In this document: one piece after another, positions 9,460 to 19,190 of the stretch
How positions within the stretch are numbered: the first letter of the stretch is position 1
How the letters are laid out: the number at the start of each line of letters is the position of its first letter
NCBI GenBank assembly: GCA_963831705.1
Contig: CAWHRE010000005.1
Coordinates: 248,001 to 312,000 of the forward strand
From: DASQPR01 sp963831705
Lineage (GTDB): Bacteria; Actinomycetota; Actinomycetes; Mycobacteriales; Micromonosporaceae
Length of the DNA: 64,000 bases
Direction of reading: 5' to 3'
Notes under the pieces: generated by a model
Seen by the model: the letters and a program-made list of their open reading frames with translations, nothing else
Databases searched by the model: none
What the model was told of the DNA's origin: nothing
Translations under genes and position numbers: made by a program

Positions 9460-11681
9460 TTAGTCCGACGACCGCTTCCGGTTACGCTCCGTGAGAGCAG
9501 CCAGGAGATCGGTGTGCCGGATGCCGCGCCGCGTCGCGGCCTTGCCGTCGATGCGGCGGCCGACGTCGACAACCGGCACGGCCGGGTGTGGCTTGAGTGC
9601 GGTCGTCAGCTGGGCCGCTTCCCACCCGCCGTACACATCCGGCCGCAACTCCCCGAGCAGCCCCACAAGGGTGTCGTTCCATGCCGACTTCTCACTGTCT
9701 GGCCACACCTGGGCGAGGTCGTCGAGGATGCTGTACGCGACCGCCGTGTCCCGCTCGGCCGGTGCAGCCGGGAGCGTCCCGGCTTGGTGCGCAACGCGAC
9801 CGCACGGGCCACCACACGGGCCGCCCCGGTGGTGTTGACGTAGAACGACTTCACCGACTGGGTGTCGCCGAACCCGCGCAGCACGCCCCATCCGGCCTCG
9901 ACGACCGGCTTGAAGATGGTGGCCCGGAAGCCCTGCTTGTACGCCGACGTGCCCAGGATCATGTCGTTGGCGGTCTGATCGGCCACCGACAGGCAAAACC
10001 GGCTGTTGACGTTGCGGCTGATTCCGGTCGGCAAGCTCTTGGCGTCCGGGATTTGGGTGCCGATCAGGATGATGATCCCCAGGGCGCGGCCGAGTTTGAT
10101 GACCTTTTCCAGGATCTCCCCGGCCTCTTTGCCGTACTTGCTCATCATCAGTTCTTGCAGCTCATCGAACCAGGCGACGAGCGGGTGCAGGCCGGAGTCC
10201 TTCAGCGACGCCAGTTCAGCCGTGACCTTGTTCTCCGGTGCCTTACCCAGGCGGGCGTAGTGCTCGATGCGCTTCGACCGGCGCCGCGCCTCCTCATACA
10301 GCCACTCGATGAACGCGTAGCACTTGGCCAGGGTGTCGTCATCGAAGCCGTTGCCGTACTCGGTCATCACCGGTTCCAGCACCGCGAAGTCCCCAACACC
10401 CTTCAGCTCGTAGCCCCGGATCTCCACACGCGGATCCAGGGCTGCCGCGAGCAGGGCGGTGCGCAGCGCGAACGTCTTACCGCTGCCGGGCTGGCCACCG
10501 AACAGGAAGTTCCGGTACATCAGATCGATCGTGACCGTGTCGAGCTTCGGGGTGGTCGCGAACGCGAACGGCTTGAACACGTCGGCCTTGCTGCCGTCCG
10601 AGAGCAGGGGCCACGGCGGCAGGGTCATCTGCGACGCCGGTTCATACCCGACCCACAACGCCAGCCGTCCCGTGTGACCGGGTGCGACCGATGGCCAGAC
10701 CTGGTCCATGGGTAGCCGCATCGCGGATGCCAGACGGCCGCGCTTCGCGACGACCTCGGCGGCCTCGACGCCGTAGGGCAGGTCCACGATGGCGATGTGG
10801 CCGGGTCCGTCGCGGTGGATGTCGACCGGGAAGGTGATCGCCTTCGGGTCCTTCGCGACCGCCGAGTTGATGGCGGGCATCTGCACCGAGGTGAGCGCAC
10901 GCCGGACCAGGTCCGCCGTGAGCTTGCGATACCGGCTGCCGTCGGTCACCCGATCGGTGATCGGCTTGTCCGCCGGTCGACCCCGCATCGCCAGCAGCGG
11001 CGCCGCGATCGCGAGTCGCGGCGACCCGCCACCACAGGGGGCAGAACGACAGCACGAGCACGGTGGCCCCCATGCCGGCAAAGCCCCCGGCGACAACCCA
11101 CCAGCGCCATACGCTCTGGCGTTGACGGCGGGCGTCGAGCTTGAGCCAGGTGTCCGCGTCGCCCCGGGTCGCGGCTGACTGGCGGAGATGCCAGTTGCCT
11201 TCTTCGGCGCTCGCCCACCGCAGTGCCTGGCCGATGCTGCGGGCGAGGCCGACCGGTGCCCAGATGGCGACCTTGCCGCCGTACTTCGGCAGCCGCACCC
11301 CGTGATAGGCCAGCACGTAACCGGCGTCCTTGGTCTGGTGCTTCGGACGCGGCCTTCAACCCGCGCCATGAGCGTGCCCAGTCCGCGAGGATCGGGCGCC
11401 GTTCGAGTTGCCGCAGCCGTACCTCGGCCGGGATGTCTGGCGCCATGTCGACCGGGCCGCCGTCTTCTGGTGGCGTGTCGTCGACCGTTTCGTGGTCGTA
11501 GTCATCCGGCTCGTAGCCGTCCACGTGCGTTGTCGCCGCGACTGGCGGGGCGCCTTACGTGAGCGAGCCGCGTCGAGGTCCACCACGTTGTCGTCGCGCC
11601 GCCGTTGCAGTTCGTCTTCCAGCCGGGACCAGTCGATCCGTCGTGCGGGTCGCGGTCCGGGCCGCTGTTGTGGCTTGCCAT
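9460..11681 (-). pseudogene. TraB/FtsK-SpoIIIE-like DNA translocase, multiply frameshifted
   Basis: Remnant of the AICE transfer ATPase that moves double-stranded DNA between hyphae. Pieces in order: N-terminus from a good RBS at 11681 (MASHNSGP, then ARRIDWSRLEDELQRRRDD in another frame), VDGYEPDDYDHETVDD, LAYHGVRLPKYGGKVAIW, one TM region (VAGGFAGMGATVLVLSF), then the long motor domain with Walker A GGQPGSGKTFALR and Walker B LVAWFDELQELM, and a C-terminal helical domain (ILDDLAQVWPDSEKSAW...TRRGIRHTDLL) in yet another frame. At least four frame changes (near 11660, 11540, 11330, 11020 and 9790). The motor core itself is uninterrupted, but full-length protein cannot be made. Confidence 0.88.
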
Positions 11682-11768
11682 GCTTGAGGTACCTCCATCT
11701 TTGACGGTGCGAGGGGACCGGAGCGCGGCCGTCGGTTACCAGGCCAAGAGGCCGCGCTCCGGGCAGAA

Positions 11769-11987
11769 CTAGCGGCCGTGGCCGGGTGTCGTGGTCGGGT
11801 CCGTGCAGTCGGGGTCTGTGCACCGGAACTCGGCGCCCCGGATCTGCGCGAGCGTCGGGCCGATGTCGTCGGCGAACTCGTACAACACCGTCCGCAGCGC
11901 ACCGTCGGGACTCCTGCGCACCCGCACCAGTACCTCTGTCACAGCCGCCTCCAGCTGGATCGCGAGCCGTTTCATGTCACTACTCAT
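11769..11987 (-). CDS. Small AICE protein, 72 residues
   Basis: Starts MSSDMKRLAIQLEAAVTEVL with a GGAGGTGG ribosome site. ATGA overlap with the stop of the DUF2637 pseudogene. Predicted helical N-terminus, and a C-terminus with a C-x4-C pair (CTDPDCTDP). Not recognised. Its conserved place directly upstream of tra suggests a transfer accessory. Confidence 0.6.
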   Translation of the reverse strand: MSSDMKRLAIQLEAAVTEVLVRVRRSPDGALRTVLYEFADDIGPTLAQIRGAEFRCTDPDCTDPTTTPGHGR

Positions 11988-12684
11988 GCCGCCACCTCCG
12001 CGAGGACATCGGCGCCGTTAACCGGCGTAGAGATTTGGGTCGGCGCCGCCACCGTGGCGGCAAGATGGCGACGGGCCGTCGACTCCGACACACCCGCCTT
12101 AGCCGCGATCACCGCCGGAGTTGCGTCCGGGAGCTTCCGGGCCGCTGCCGCCACTTTGGCGGCAGCCGACTGCGACCGGCGCGGCGTCGGACGCGGCCGT
12201 GCGTCGTGGCGCGGTGCGCGGCTTCGGCGACCGGCGCCGGAACCTCAGCTGACCGGCAGTGTCACCGTCTCGATAACCGGCAGCGCCGCAGGTGCGGGCT
12301 TCTAGCACCTTGGCGGGCCGGGCCTTGCTGGACAGCGCCTCCTCCGTGATCAGGAACGCGATCGCGGGAAACGCTGACACCGCGTGGTTGATCGGACCGC
12401 CCGAGGTCGCCAGCCAGTTCGTGGCCACCGACACCGCGACGCCCGAGCCAGAACCCGAACAGCGCCCACAGCCGGGCGCGCATCCCGGCCGCGCGGTCGG
12501 TGCCGATCGCGATCGCGCACGGCCATCACCAGACCGTCCACACACAACGGCCACATAGTAGCCAGCACCCCCGGCTGACCGTGATCCAGCGCGAGGTGCC
12601 GGATTGATGCCGGTAGGAGATCGACGCGGCAACCGCTGTCACCGCAGCGATCCCCAGCCCAGTGAAAAACCGTCGAGCCTTCAT
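11984..12684 (-). pseudogene. DUF2637 membrane/DNA-binding protein, frameshifted
   Basis: Starts MKARRFFTGLGIAAVTAVAA at 12684 in an ATGA overlap. The usual DUF2637 parts are spread over three frames: a first membrane helix, MWPLCVDGLVMAV, ARLWALFGFWLG, VAVSVATNWLA, and finally a C-terminal helix-turn-helix (TPAVIAAKAGVSESTARRHL) ending EVAA at 11984. DUF2637 proteins are standard AICE membrane proteins with a replication-initiator-like C-terminal HTH. At least three indels are needed to restore the frame. Confidence 0.8.
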
Positions 12685-13046
12685 GAGATCCGCCCTTCCG
12701 GGGCACAGAGAGGCACTCACCGAGTGAGCGCGGAATGTAGTAGGCCGCACCTGATGGCAGGTGCGGCAGGTCCGGCGCGCGATCAACGCCCGGTCGATCG
12801 CGGCCCGCTGCGCGGGTGTCGCGGTCCGCTTCGGCGCGGCCCGATCGACCCGGTACAGGTAGGCGGCGCGGACGCCGCCGACACCGCGCCACAGGACTTG
12901 AGCGACGACCGGTTGACCACCAGGCGTAGCCCGGCGCGTAGCTGCCGGACCGTGGCGTAACCGGCTGGAGCACCGCGCCACCAGTAGGTGGGCAGCCCGT
13001 AGCGGGTGCCGTCCGGGTCGTGGAACTCAGCACGAGTCCGGGCCAC
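12681..13046 (-). pseudogene. RRQRL-motif zinc-binding protein, frameshifted
   Basis: Starts with GTG at 13046 (VARTRAEFHDPDGTRYGLPT), continues WRGAPAGYATVRQLRA, then changes frame to PGGQPVVAQVLWRG...YLYRVDRAAPKRTATPAQ and the zinc pair CRTCHQV, then again for YYIPRSLGEC before a stop overlapping DUF2637 (ATGA). Two or three single-base indels. This family is a regular member of AICE transfer clusters; its biochemical role is not established. Confidence 0.78.
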
Positions 13047-13048
13047 GG

Positions 13049-13342
13049 TCAGCTGCGCGGCCCGTGTCGGTCGTGCGCTGCTCGGGCCGTGGGGCCCGCG
13101 ATCAGGACGACAGCGTTCAGGGCGTTGTGCTCGGCGCGGCGCAGGCGTCGCCAGTCCAGTTCGGACGTCGTACGCCGATCGGCAAGCAGCAGCGCGACCC
13201 GCGCGTCCAGCAGGTTCATCTCGGTTTCGATCAGCGGCCATTCGGCCTCGATCGCGGCGAGATCGTCGGGGGTTGGCTCGTCGGCGTCGGCGAGCCGGTC
13301 GGGGTAGTTCACGGGTGGTCCTTTCCGAAAGAGCCGCATCAT
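13049..13342 (-). CDS. DUF6284 family small protein
   Basis: 97 residues from ATG 13342, or 87 from GTG 13312. The body EPTPDDLAAIEAEWPLIETE followed by LLDARVALL and RRLRRAEHNALNAV matches the acidic helical DUF6284 family of AICEs. The ATG at 13342 gives an ATGA overlap with the upstream stop, the habit of this operon, but GTG 13312 has the better AAGGA ribosome site. Function unknown; intact. Confidence 0.7.
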   Translation of the reverse strand: MMRLFRKGPPVNYPDRLADADEPTPDDLAAIEAEWPLIETEMNLLDARVALLLADRRTTSELDWRRLRRAEHNALNAVVLIAGPTARAAHDRHGPRS

Positions 13343-13503
13343 GCAGCCCGGCGAAGAGCACGAGTCGCTGCTGGACGCTTACAGGCGTCGCAGCAGGTTT
13401 GATCAGGAGCCAGCGGGGCGAGCACCGAACAGCACGAGCACTCACGCCACACCGCACGGCAACCACGCGTCGTAACGCGCAGCATCGAGACAACAGCAGC
13501 CAT
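13339..13503 (-). CDS. Small Cys-rich protein, first gene of the transfer operon
   Basis: 54 residues, MAAVVSMLRVTTRGCRAVWR onward, with CSCC and CCDAC motifs that could bind one zinc. RBS GGAGAGGTG lies 5 bases upstream, and there is an ATGA overlap with the next gene. Not recognised; supported by RBS, coupling and position. Confidence 0.5.
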   Translation of the reverse strand: MAAVVSMLRVTTRGCRAVWRECSCCSVLAPLAPDQTCCDACKRPAATRALRRAA

Positions 13504-13756
13504 CAGGGCACCTCTCCACACCTCGAAACGGACGATGGACAAGGGAAACCCGGCTGGTCCGATGACCAGCCGGGCAGAACAACAGCAATTGCGAGACAGG
13601 TGTACGGACCTAAGCCGTACGTGATGACCTTTTCCGGGAGGCCATGGCCCACAGATGGAGTTGTCAACGAACCAGCGAGCACCGCCGCTCGGGGCGCAGG
13701 ACGCGGTGACGTCCCCTTCCGCCGAGCGACGAGCCAGCACGCTCAAGTTGACTGGC

Positions 13757-13856
13757 TTGACTAGCCAACTTGCACGGGAAGAGAGTCCCATGACATGACT
13801 AGCCGAGTCAACACAGGTGCCACGATTCTTCTGTCTTGGCTAGTCAGCTGCTAGCC
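13757..13856. promoter_or_regulatory. Divergent control region with likely GntR operators
   Basis: Within the 361-bp divergent gap (13504-13864), the motif TGACTAGCC occurs at 13758-13766 and 13796-13804, its complement GGCTAGTCA at 13838-13846, and a half-site CTAGCC at 13851. The first sits in the near-palindrome TTGACTAGCCAA. Repeats placed just upstream of a GntR gene and between divergent operons are typical autoregulatory operators. The rest of the gap (13504-13756) shows no gene. Confidence 0.72.
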
Positions 13857-13864
13857 TGAGCACC

Positions 13865-14728
13865 GTGACTAACGCTGACTTCCTGGGGAAACTGGATCCC
13901 GACGATCCAAAACAGCCATCGCTACAAATCGCGAACATGCTCCGAGCCGCGATCCTGACGCGGCGGCTTGAGCCGGGAGAGAAGCTCCCATCGCAAGCCG
14001 AGTTGGCAGAGCGCTACGACGTTGCTCGCGAAACCGTCAAGCGAGCCCTGGAAATCCTGCGTGCGGATCGACTGATCGTCAGCCGACAGGGCAGCGGAGC
14101 GTTCGTACGAGCGCAAACGCAGCGTGCCGTCGAACTACGACCTCACATTGAGGCCGCGTTCGACCGTGCGCATGTGTCGATCGACTTCGCTGGCTTCTCT
14201 GGCGAAACGCTTCGCGACGCGATGACGGAAGTCCTTGACAAGGTTCGCGCAGGTCGGCTCGCTCCCGAATCCATAGCGATCCGCATGCTGCTATCGGATA
14301 TGTCCGTACCGATGGCGTTGCCGGCCGACGCCGCAACGAAGCTCGACGATCCCGACGTGCGCGGACGAATGGACCGCATCATGCGGCGCGCGGTTGACGG
14401 AGTCATCGATCAGGTCCGCGAGCTTGGAGACCTCGGGCTCGTGAAGTCCAGCACCATCAACGTGCGGGTCCATAGCGCTGCGCCACTGGTCAAGCTCTAC
14501 GTACTCAATGGTGAAGAGGTCTTCTTTGGCTTCTACAACGCAGCCGAGCACACCGTCTCCATCAAGGGAGAGCAGAGGCTGATCGTCGATCCGATGGGCA
14601 AGGACGTCTCGCTGTTCCACTATGCCGTAACCGACGACGAATCGTCGTCGGGCAGGCAGTTTGTTGAAGCGTCGCGAACATGGTTCGACTCGATCTGGTT
14701 AACAATCGCGCGCGAGTACGAAGCATGA
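13865..14728 (+). CDS. GntR-family transcriptional regulator (KorSA-like)
   Basis: 287 residues with a GTG start. Residues about 20-85 form the GntR winged helix (LEPGEKLPSQAELAERYDVA, RETVKRALEILRADRLIV, RQGSGAFV). The C-terminal 190 residues are an uncharacterised domain without an obvious UTRA signature, also seen in AICE regulators. In pSAM2 the GntR protein KorSA represses replication/transfer. Here it is placed divergently from the transfer operon with three candidate operators in between, so the same job is likely. Intact, with an ATGA overlap to the HAD gene. Confidence 0.85.
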   Translation: MTNADFLGKLDPDDPKQPSLQIANMLRAAILTRRLEPGEKLPSQAELAERYDVARETVKRALEILRADRLIVSRQGSGAFVRAQTQRAVELRPHIEAAFDRAHVSIDFAGFSGETLRDAMTEVLDKVRAGRLAPESIAIRMLLSDMSVPMALPADAATKLDDPDVRGRMDRIMRRAVDGVIDQVRELGDLGLVKSSTINVRVHSAAPLVKLYVLNGEEVFFGFYNAAEHTVSIKGEQRLIVDPMGKDVSLFHYAVTDDESSSGRQFVEASRTWFDSIWLTIAREYEA

Positions 14729-15469
14729 CCGACAGCGACGCGCTACGACACGTTCTGAACGGTGCTGACGCACTGCTGGTCGACTTCGACGGGCCAGTCT
14801 GCTCCATTTTCGACGGCTACTCAGCGCCCTCCGTCGCCGACGACATCAGGCGGCAACTCAAGGCGCTTGGCATGGGCTTTGATGCCACGCCGAGACCGAC
14901 ACCGACCCGATGGCGTTGCTTTCGTGGTCGATCAGTATCGACGCGCCGACGTCACGCGTTTGGTAGAGGATTTGCTGTCCGACGCAGAGTTGCGGGCATC
15001 TTATGCAGCTCGGCCAACGGTGGGCGCATCGGAGGTGTTCCGGGCTGCACGAACGCGCGGTATTCCGGTGGCGATCGTGAGTAACAACTCGCCACGTGCA
15101 ATCAGCAGCTACTTGCGGTCGGCAGGGCTGGACGAATTCGTTGCCTTCGTTGCTGGCCGCCCATATGGGAATCCGGCCTTGATGAAGCCAAACCCCGACG
15201 TTATTCAACGGGCCTTGGCGTGGCTGGGCGTCGACGCGAACCGCGCGGTTCTCGTCGGTGACTCAACAGCAGATATAGACGCGTCGAGGTCGCTCGGAGC
15301 GCGATCCATCGGCTACGCGAACCGACCTGAGAAGCACGCGTCCCTCACTGCTGCGGGTGCCGACTTCGTTATTGATGACATGGCACTACTCGCGTCTGCA
15401 CTCCGGGCTGCACGGCTAGGAAGTCAGCGAGCGCCTCAGACAAATCGGGATGGCTCAGCGATGAGCTGA
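14725..15469 (+). pseudogene. HAD-superfamily hydrolase, frameshifted
   Basis: Starts in the ATGA overlap with the GntR gene (MTDSDALRHVLNGADALLVD). Motif I is DFDGPVCSIF; the frame changes near 14890-14930 and continues RLVEDLLSDAELRASYAARP. Motif II is IVSNNS, motif III LMKPNPDV, motif IV VLVGDSTADIDASRSLG. All four HAD motifs exist but in two frames. AICEs commonly carry this HAD gene after the regulator; it is sometimes paired with NUDIX proteins. Substrate unknown. Confidence 0.75.
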
Positions 15470-15498
15470 GCTGCCGCGCCGGAGAAGGTACTTGCGTA

Positions 15499-16419
15499 AA
15501 GTTTCCTCGAATCAGAAAATGGCCAGATGCAGGACTTAGCGAGGCGTTCCGGGAGTACCTCACAGCCTCGGAAGATGATGTGAAAATTGCTCTCACTGAG
15601 GGCCTGATCGTTTTTGATACAAACGTGCTCCTAAGTGCCTACAGATACGCACCTAAGGCAAGCGACGAACTATTATCGGCTATCGAGCGAGTTCGCAGTC
15701 GAGCGTTCGCACCTCATCAGGTCGCCTTGGAATTCCATGTTCGGCGAATCGACGTCCTAATGGATCGTGGCCGCGCGTGATGCGATGAAATTTGTCTCAG
15801 AACGTCAATCAGCCCTCAGTGTCGAGTTTGAAGAACAAATTAATAGATTGGTCAATCGAGTTCACCTCGATGACAACGATAAGCGAGTGCTAAAGAATCT
15901 GTTGCCAGCGCACTTAAAAAGACCAAGAAGACTTTGAATCGGTTTGCACAAGAACACGGCGAAGAAATAAGGTACGGCGACGACCCAATCCTACACAGGA
16001 TTCGCTTGCTACTGTCGGGGCGTACTGGTGAGGCATTCTCAGCCGAAGCTGAGACTGAAGCGCTTAAAGAGTCGCAACGTCGGATCGACGAAAGCATTCC
16101 GCCAGGAGGTTGTGATAAGAGCAAAGATAGGCCGCACGGCGACTACTTCATATGGAAGCAAACCCTAGACCCGGTTGCTGCGCAATCTGCAACACGTCTC
16201 TTATTCGTAACGGATGACGTAAAAGACGACTGGTATTGGCGTCCGGGTGGCCGTTTGGTAGGACCACGCCACGAACTGTCTGCGGAAGCTCTCAGGGTAG
16301 GCGCGCACCTCGTTATGATGCCAACCGCGACGTTCCTGGTACATGCCAAAAGATACCTAGATGCACCCGTCAGTGATGAGAGACACTGCGTCAGCAGACA
16401 TCGTCGATCGGTGGCTTAA
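15499..16419 (+). pseudogene. PIN-like domain protein (DUF4935/PIN_8), broken in three frames
   Basis: Reads FPRIRKWPDAGLSEAF, GLIVFDTNVLLSAYRY (first catalytic Asp), a frame change near 15765 to AARDAMKFVSERQ, another near 15905 to NRFAQEHGEE, then IPPGGCDKSK and GDYFIWKQ, and LLFVTDDVKDDW with the last acidic residues. The order and motifs are those of large PIN-like nucleases found in defence-rich cargo. Two indels inactivate it. No start codon is clear. Base composition is lower in GC than the chromosome, suggesting recent transfer. Confidence 0.75.
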
Positions 16420-16912
16420 CGCAGATGCGCCAGCAAACATCATTAGCGACCTTCGCCGAGAGGTCGCGCTGGCAAATGAGCAATACGCACAGGCACGAAA
16501 AATAGTAAGCGGAACGCAATCAAGGCTCGAATTCGAACTCACGAATCATCCCCATGCGCATTTCAAGCACAACACATTACGGCAGATGGTCAAAAAAGCA
16601 CTAGAACGAGAGCAGTTTACCTCAGATAATCTTGACCGATGCCAGGCAATATTGCATGAGGTTGAGAGCCATGCCATTCCAGCACAGAATCTTCCGGGTC
16701 TCTCGTCTGAGGTTGTGGCCAGATATTCAGATTTATCGGCAGCTGTCGCAGCTAGGTATCCCAATCTATGGCCGACCGCACTGGACTCAACACGGAATCC
16801 TTCACAAAAGGCTACCGATGACGCGCTCAGCATTCTAACGGCAATCATCGTCGCTAACTTGAAAGACCACGACATCTCCGATGCCGAGGAGTACACCGCG
16901 ATTGACGAGTAA
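16361..16912 (+). CDS. Hypothetical protein, possibly the C-terminal part of the PIN-like gene
   Basis: 183 residues, mostly charged helices (RREVALANEQYAQARKIVSG), lower GC than the surroundings. It overlaps the 3' end of the PIN-like remnant by 59 bases in another frame. The PIN-like gene may once have continued into it (LDAPVSDE to ASADIVDRWL needs one indel). No RBS is obvious before the ATG at 16361, so either it is the broken gene's tail or a weakly translated small gene. Confidence 0.45.
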   Translation: MHPSVMRDTASADIVDRWLNADAPANIISDLRREVALANEQYAQARKIVSGTQSRLEFELTNHPHAHFKHNTLRQMVKKALEREQFTSDNLDRCQAILHEVESHAIPAQNLPGLSSEVVARYSDLSAAVAARYPNLWPTALDSTRNPSQKATDDALSILTAIIVANLKDHDISDAEEYTAIDE

Positions 16913-17081
16913 TAGGCACAGCACGGTCGTTGGCCACGACGTACCCCGCCCGTTCGAGCTGCACGTACGAAGATGCGCTGCTATTCGCAACGTCGCTCTA
17001 CACACGGTGGACAGCAGGGCACTTGCATTGGTTACAACAGCAGAGACGTCGATCTCGGGCCAGGCATCAAGGAGCCAGCTG

Positions 17082-17975
17082 TCATTCAGCGGAAGACGTG
17101 ACCGGCGGCTGCGCTGGGCAGCTGTGCCACTCCCGAAACGGGTCAAGCGGGCCGCACCGATCCATCGGTACGAGATTGGTTGGGTACACCCCGGCTAGGC
17201 CGGGGTCCTCGGTGTTAGCTGGGCTAGGGCTGCTCTGCGGGGCTGGTGTTGGTGAGGGGTGTGTGCAGTAGAGGATCGGGCCGCAGAGGTTCGGGGTTGT
17301 CACGCCGCAGACCTGCCAGCCGTCCCGGTCGGTGAGGGTAAAGGTCCAGGTGTGGGCGTCGATCGTGAGGTAGCCGTCTTTGCCGGCAAAGGTGAAGTCC
17401 ACGTGGCTACGCACGACGGTGGCGCCGTTGTGGGCGCTGGTCTGCTCGTCGTTGGAGTCGGCGTGCAGTAGTCCGTACTGCGTGCCGGTAGTGGCGGCTT
17501 GAATGTCGGCGCCGATGCGGTCTGCTTGTGCCTCTAGCTGCGAGCGGTGGTCGTCGCAGAGCACTCGTTGAAAGGTCAGCGGATCGGCGGCGTAGCCGCC
17601 GGTTGGGCCGTAGGCCAGGTAGTCAACGATGGCGCAGCTAGCGCAGCTGTCGCCTGTCGGTCCGTGGCTGACTGCGAAGGTCCAGAATCCGCCGATGGGG
17701 ACGACGCATAGCAGCAGTAGCACGGCGACGATGACGACAACGGAGACTCTGCGAGCTGGACGCGTCCTGACCGCGAAGGCCACGGCAGCGATGACGACCA
17801 GCGCAACGCCGTAGATCACTACCGCAGTCACACCGCCGGATGGCCGTAACAGCCACCAGGCGGCAGCCAGTATCACGGCGAGTGGAACAAGCGAGGCAGC
17901 GGCAGCCGCGATCGCGCCGCCACGTCGGCGTGCAGGTCTATGCGGTGGCGGGCTTGGGGTGAGTGGGACAGTCAC
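17082..17975 (-). CDS. Multi-helix membrane protein with extracytoplasmic C-terminal domain
   Basis: 297 residues from GTG 17975 (VTVPLTPSPPPHRPARRRGG). Three or four hydrophobic helices at about residues 22-110, then an exposed domain with two Cys pairs (DSCASCAIV and ...VCGV...LCGPILYC) and the pattern FTLTDRDGWQVCGV, seen in actinobacterial DUF4878-like exported domains. A Pro/Ser-rich linker precedes the C-terminus. Function unknown. On the other strand at 16881-17198 there is an open frame with no supporting evidence. Confidence 0.6.
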   Translation of the reverse strand: MTVPLTPSPPPHRPARRRGGAIAAAAASLVPLAVILAAAWWLLRPSGGVTAVVIYGVALVVIAAVAFAVRTRPARRVSVVVIVAVLLLLCVVPIGGFWTFAVSHGPTGDSCASCAIVDYLAYGPTGGYAADPLTFQRVLCDDHRSQLEAQADRIGADIQAATTGTQYGLLHADSNDEQTSAHNGATVVRSHVDFTFAGKDGYLTIDAHTWTFTLTDRDGWQVCGVTTPNLCGPILYCTHPSPTPAPQSSPSPANTEDPGLAGVYPTNLVPMDRCGPLDPFREWHSCPAQPPVTSSAE

Positions 17976-18245
17976 TTGATCAAGTATGAGCAGGGCTCGC
18001 AACCGATTTGATTGACAGCGGCGGATCGCGAGCCGTCCGGCGGATGTGGCAGCGGTCCGCATCCGTCGATGTAGGGCGGGTCTGGCCTCATCCGGGCGGG
18101 AACCTCGAGTTCCACAGCGGGCCTTCAAGGTGAAGATGTTTGGCCCGCGTAGCCGAGGGGATTCCATCTCGCCAGACCAACACAGGTCGCGCTGTCCCGA
18201 GATTATCCGGGACGGCTTTTCATGCCCGACGCAGTTCTTGGTAAT

Positions 18246-19064
18246 TCATGAGCCGATATGTCGCTTGGCACGCTTGCTCGCTGCTTTGTGAGCCTTCAGA
18301 GCTGCTGGATCCATCGTCAGTGTCAGCGCCAGCGAGATTTCCACCCGCTCCCCGGCTGCAAGTCGTTCCGGTAGCGAGTCGGAGTGGCGGACGTACTGGT
18401 CGATGAATTCGTCGATGTCACGAAGTGGTTGGTCGGTCAACTGTGCTGTGGCCTCTAAGACAGGCGCTAACTCGGCCGGGGCGCTAGCGGACCGCAGGTC
18501 GGCAGCGATATCGAGCATGTGTTCGTATATGTCGACCAGTCTTGTCGCGACGTGTTCGATCATCGCGGGATCTCCGTCGTGGCCAGGAGGACCGAACGCT
18601 TGAACTTGAATGGTGGGATCGAGGACCCTCATGAGGTTCGGACCGCACTGCGTGAGGTTACGTATGGCGGCACGGCCGAAGTCTGCTGCCTCACGGTTGT
18701 CCAAGAATCGACTGCCGCCCCGCGCGTAGCGGAGCCAGTGATCGCGGATCTTCGTGCTGAGCGCGTCGCGTCGCTGCCACAAAATGCCGCCGTCGAGGGG
18801 GTACTCCCAGGCGGGGGGTCTGTCTTCTAGCAGTGTCGCTTGCTGATCGCGTGTTCGTGGACACTGCAGTACGGGTGACCTCACCGCTGACGGCAACGCA
18901 GGCACTGCCTGTTGCGCCGCATACACGTGCAGTTGCTGCACGTGCAGCGCCTCCACAACGCCGGCAGCCACACCGCCCTGTTCAGCAGAGATCCACATGT
19001 CTCGAACAACGTCACGACTAGCGGTCAATGATGCGACCGTGCCCTCACTTTCGTCCTCTGCCAC
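18246..19064 (-). CDS. Hypothetical protein with GGVAAG motif
   Basis: 272 residues. The N-terminal 40 include SAEQGGVAAGVVEALHVQQL, a motif shared with the small ORF just upstream. The middle and C-terminus are helical and soluble (ERLAAGERVEISLALTLTMD). I do not recognise a domain. Downstream of two coupled small reading frames in the same direction, so possibly one operon (19519 to 18246). Confidence 0.55.
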   Translation of the reverse strand: MAEDESEGTVASLTASRDVVRDMWISAEQGGVAAGVVEALHVQQLHVYAAQQAVPALPSAVRSPVLQCPRTRDQQATLLEDRPPAWEYPLDGGILWQRRDALSTKIRDHWLRYARGGSRFLDNREAADFGRAAIRNLTQCGPNLMRVLDPTIQVQAFGPPGHDGDPAMIEHVATRLVDIYEHMLDIAADLRSASAPAELAPVLEATAQLTDQPLRDIDEFIDQYVRHSDSLPERLAAGERVEISLALTLTMDPAALKAHKAASKRAKRHIGS

Positions 19065-19106
19065 TTTCGCCCCTCGGATCGAACTGGGATCACGTCTGTA
19101 CAGGCT

Positions 19107-19190
19107 ACGGGCTGGACTGGCTCGACGGATTCATGTAGACGGTGCCAATAGTGCCCGCTGCCACTCCACCGGAGTGGGCGGTAATGCTCA
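19107..19190 (-). CDS. Very small ORF (27 residues) with GGVAAG motif
   Basis: GTG start inside a GTGA overlap with the preceding frame. Sequence ITAHSGGVAAGTIGTVYMNP then a short Ser/Gln tail. The motif resembles residues 29-38 of the 272-residue protein 43 bases downstream. Support is the coupling and the shared motif only. Confidence 0.35.

Noticed and set aside
9597..10715. Long plus-strand open frame of 372 codons antisense to the tra remnant
   Set aside because: It mirrors the GC-rich codon pattern of the minus-strand gene, has no RBS or domain, and the other strand carries clear FtsK motifs.
15499..16419. VapC-type toxin of a toxin-antitoxin pair
   Set aside because: Length and motifs fit the large PIN-like DUF4935 group, and no antitoxin gene precedes it.
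16881..17198. Plus-strand frame with FELHVRRCAAIRNVALHTVD and ...RYEIGWVHPG
   Set aside because: Looks partly protein-like but overlaps the end of a better-supported minus-strand membrane gene, has no RBS and no recognised family.
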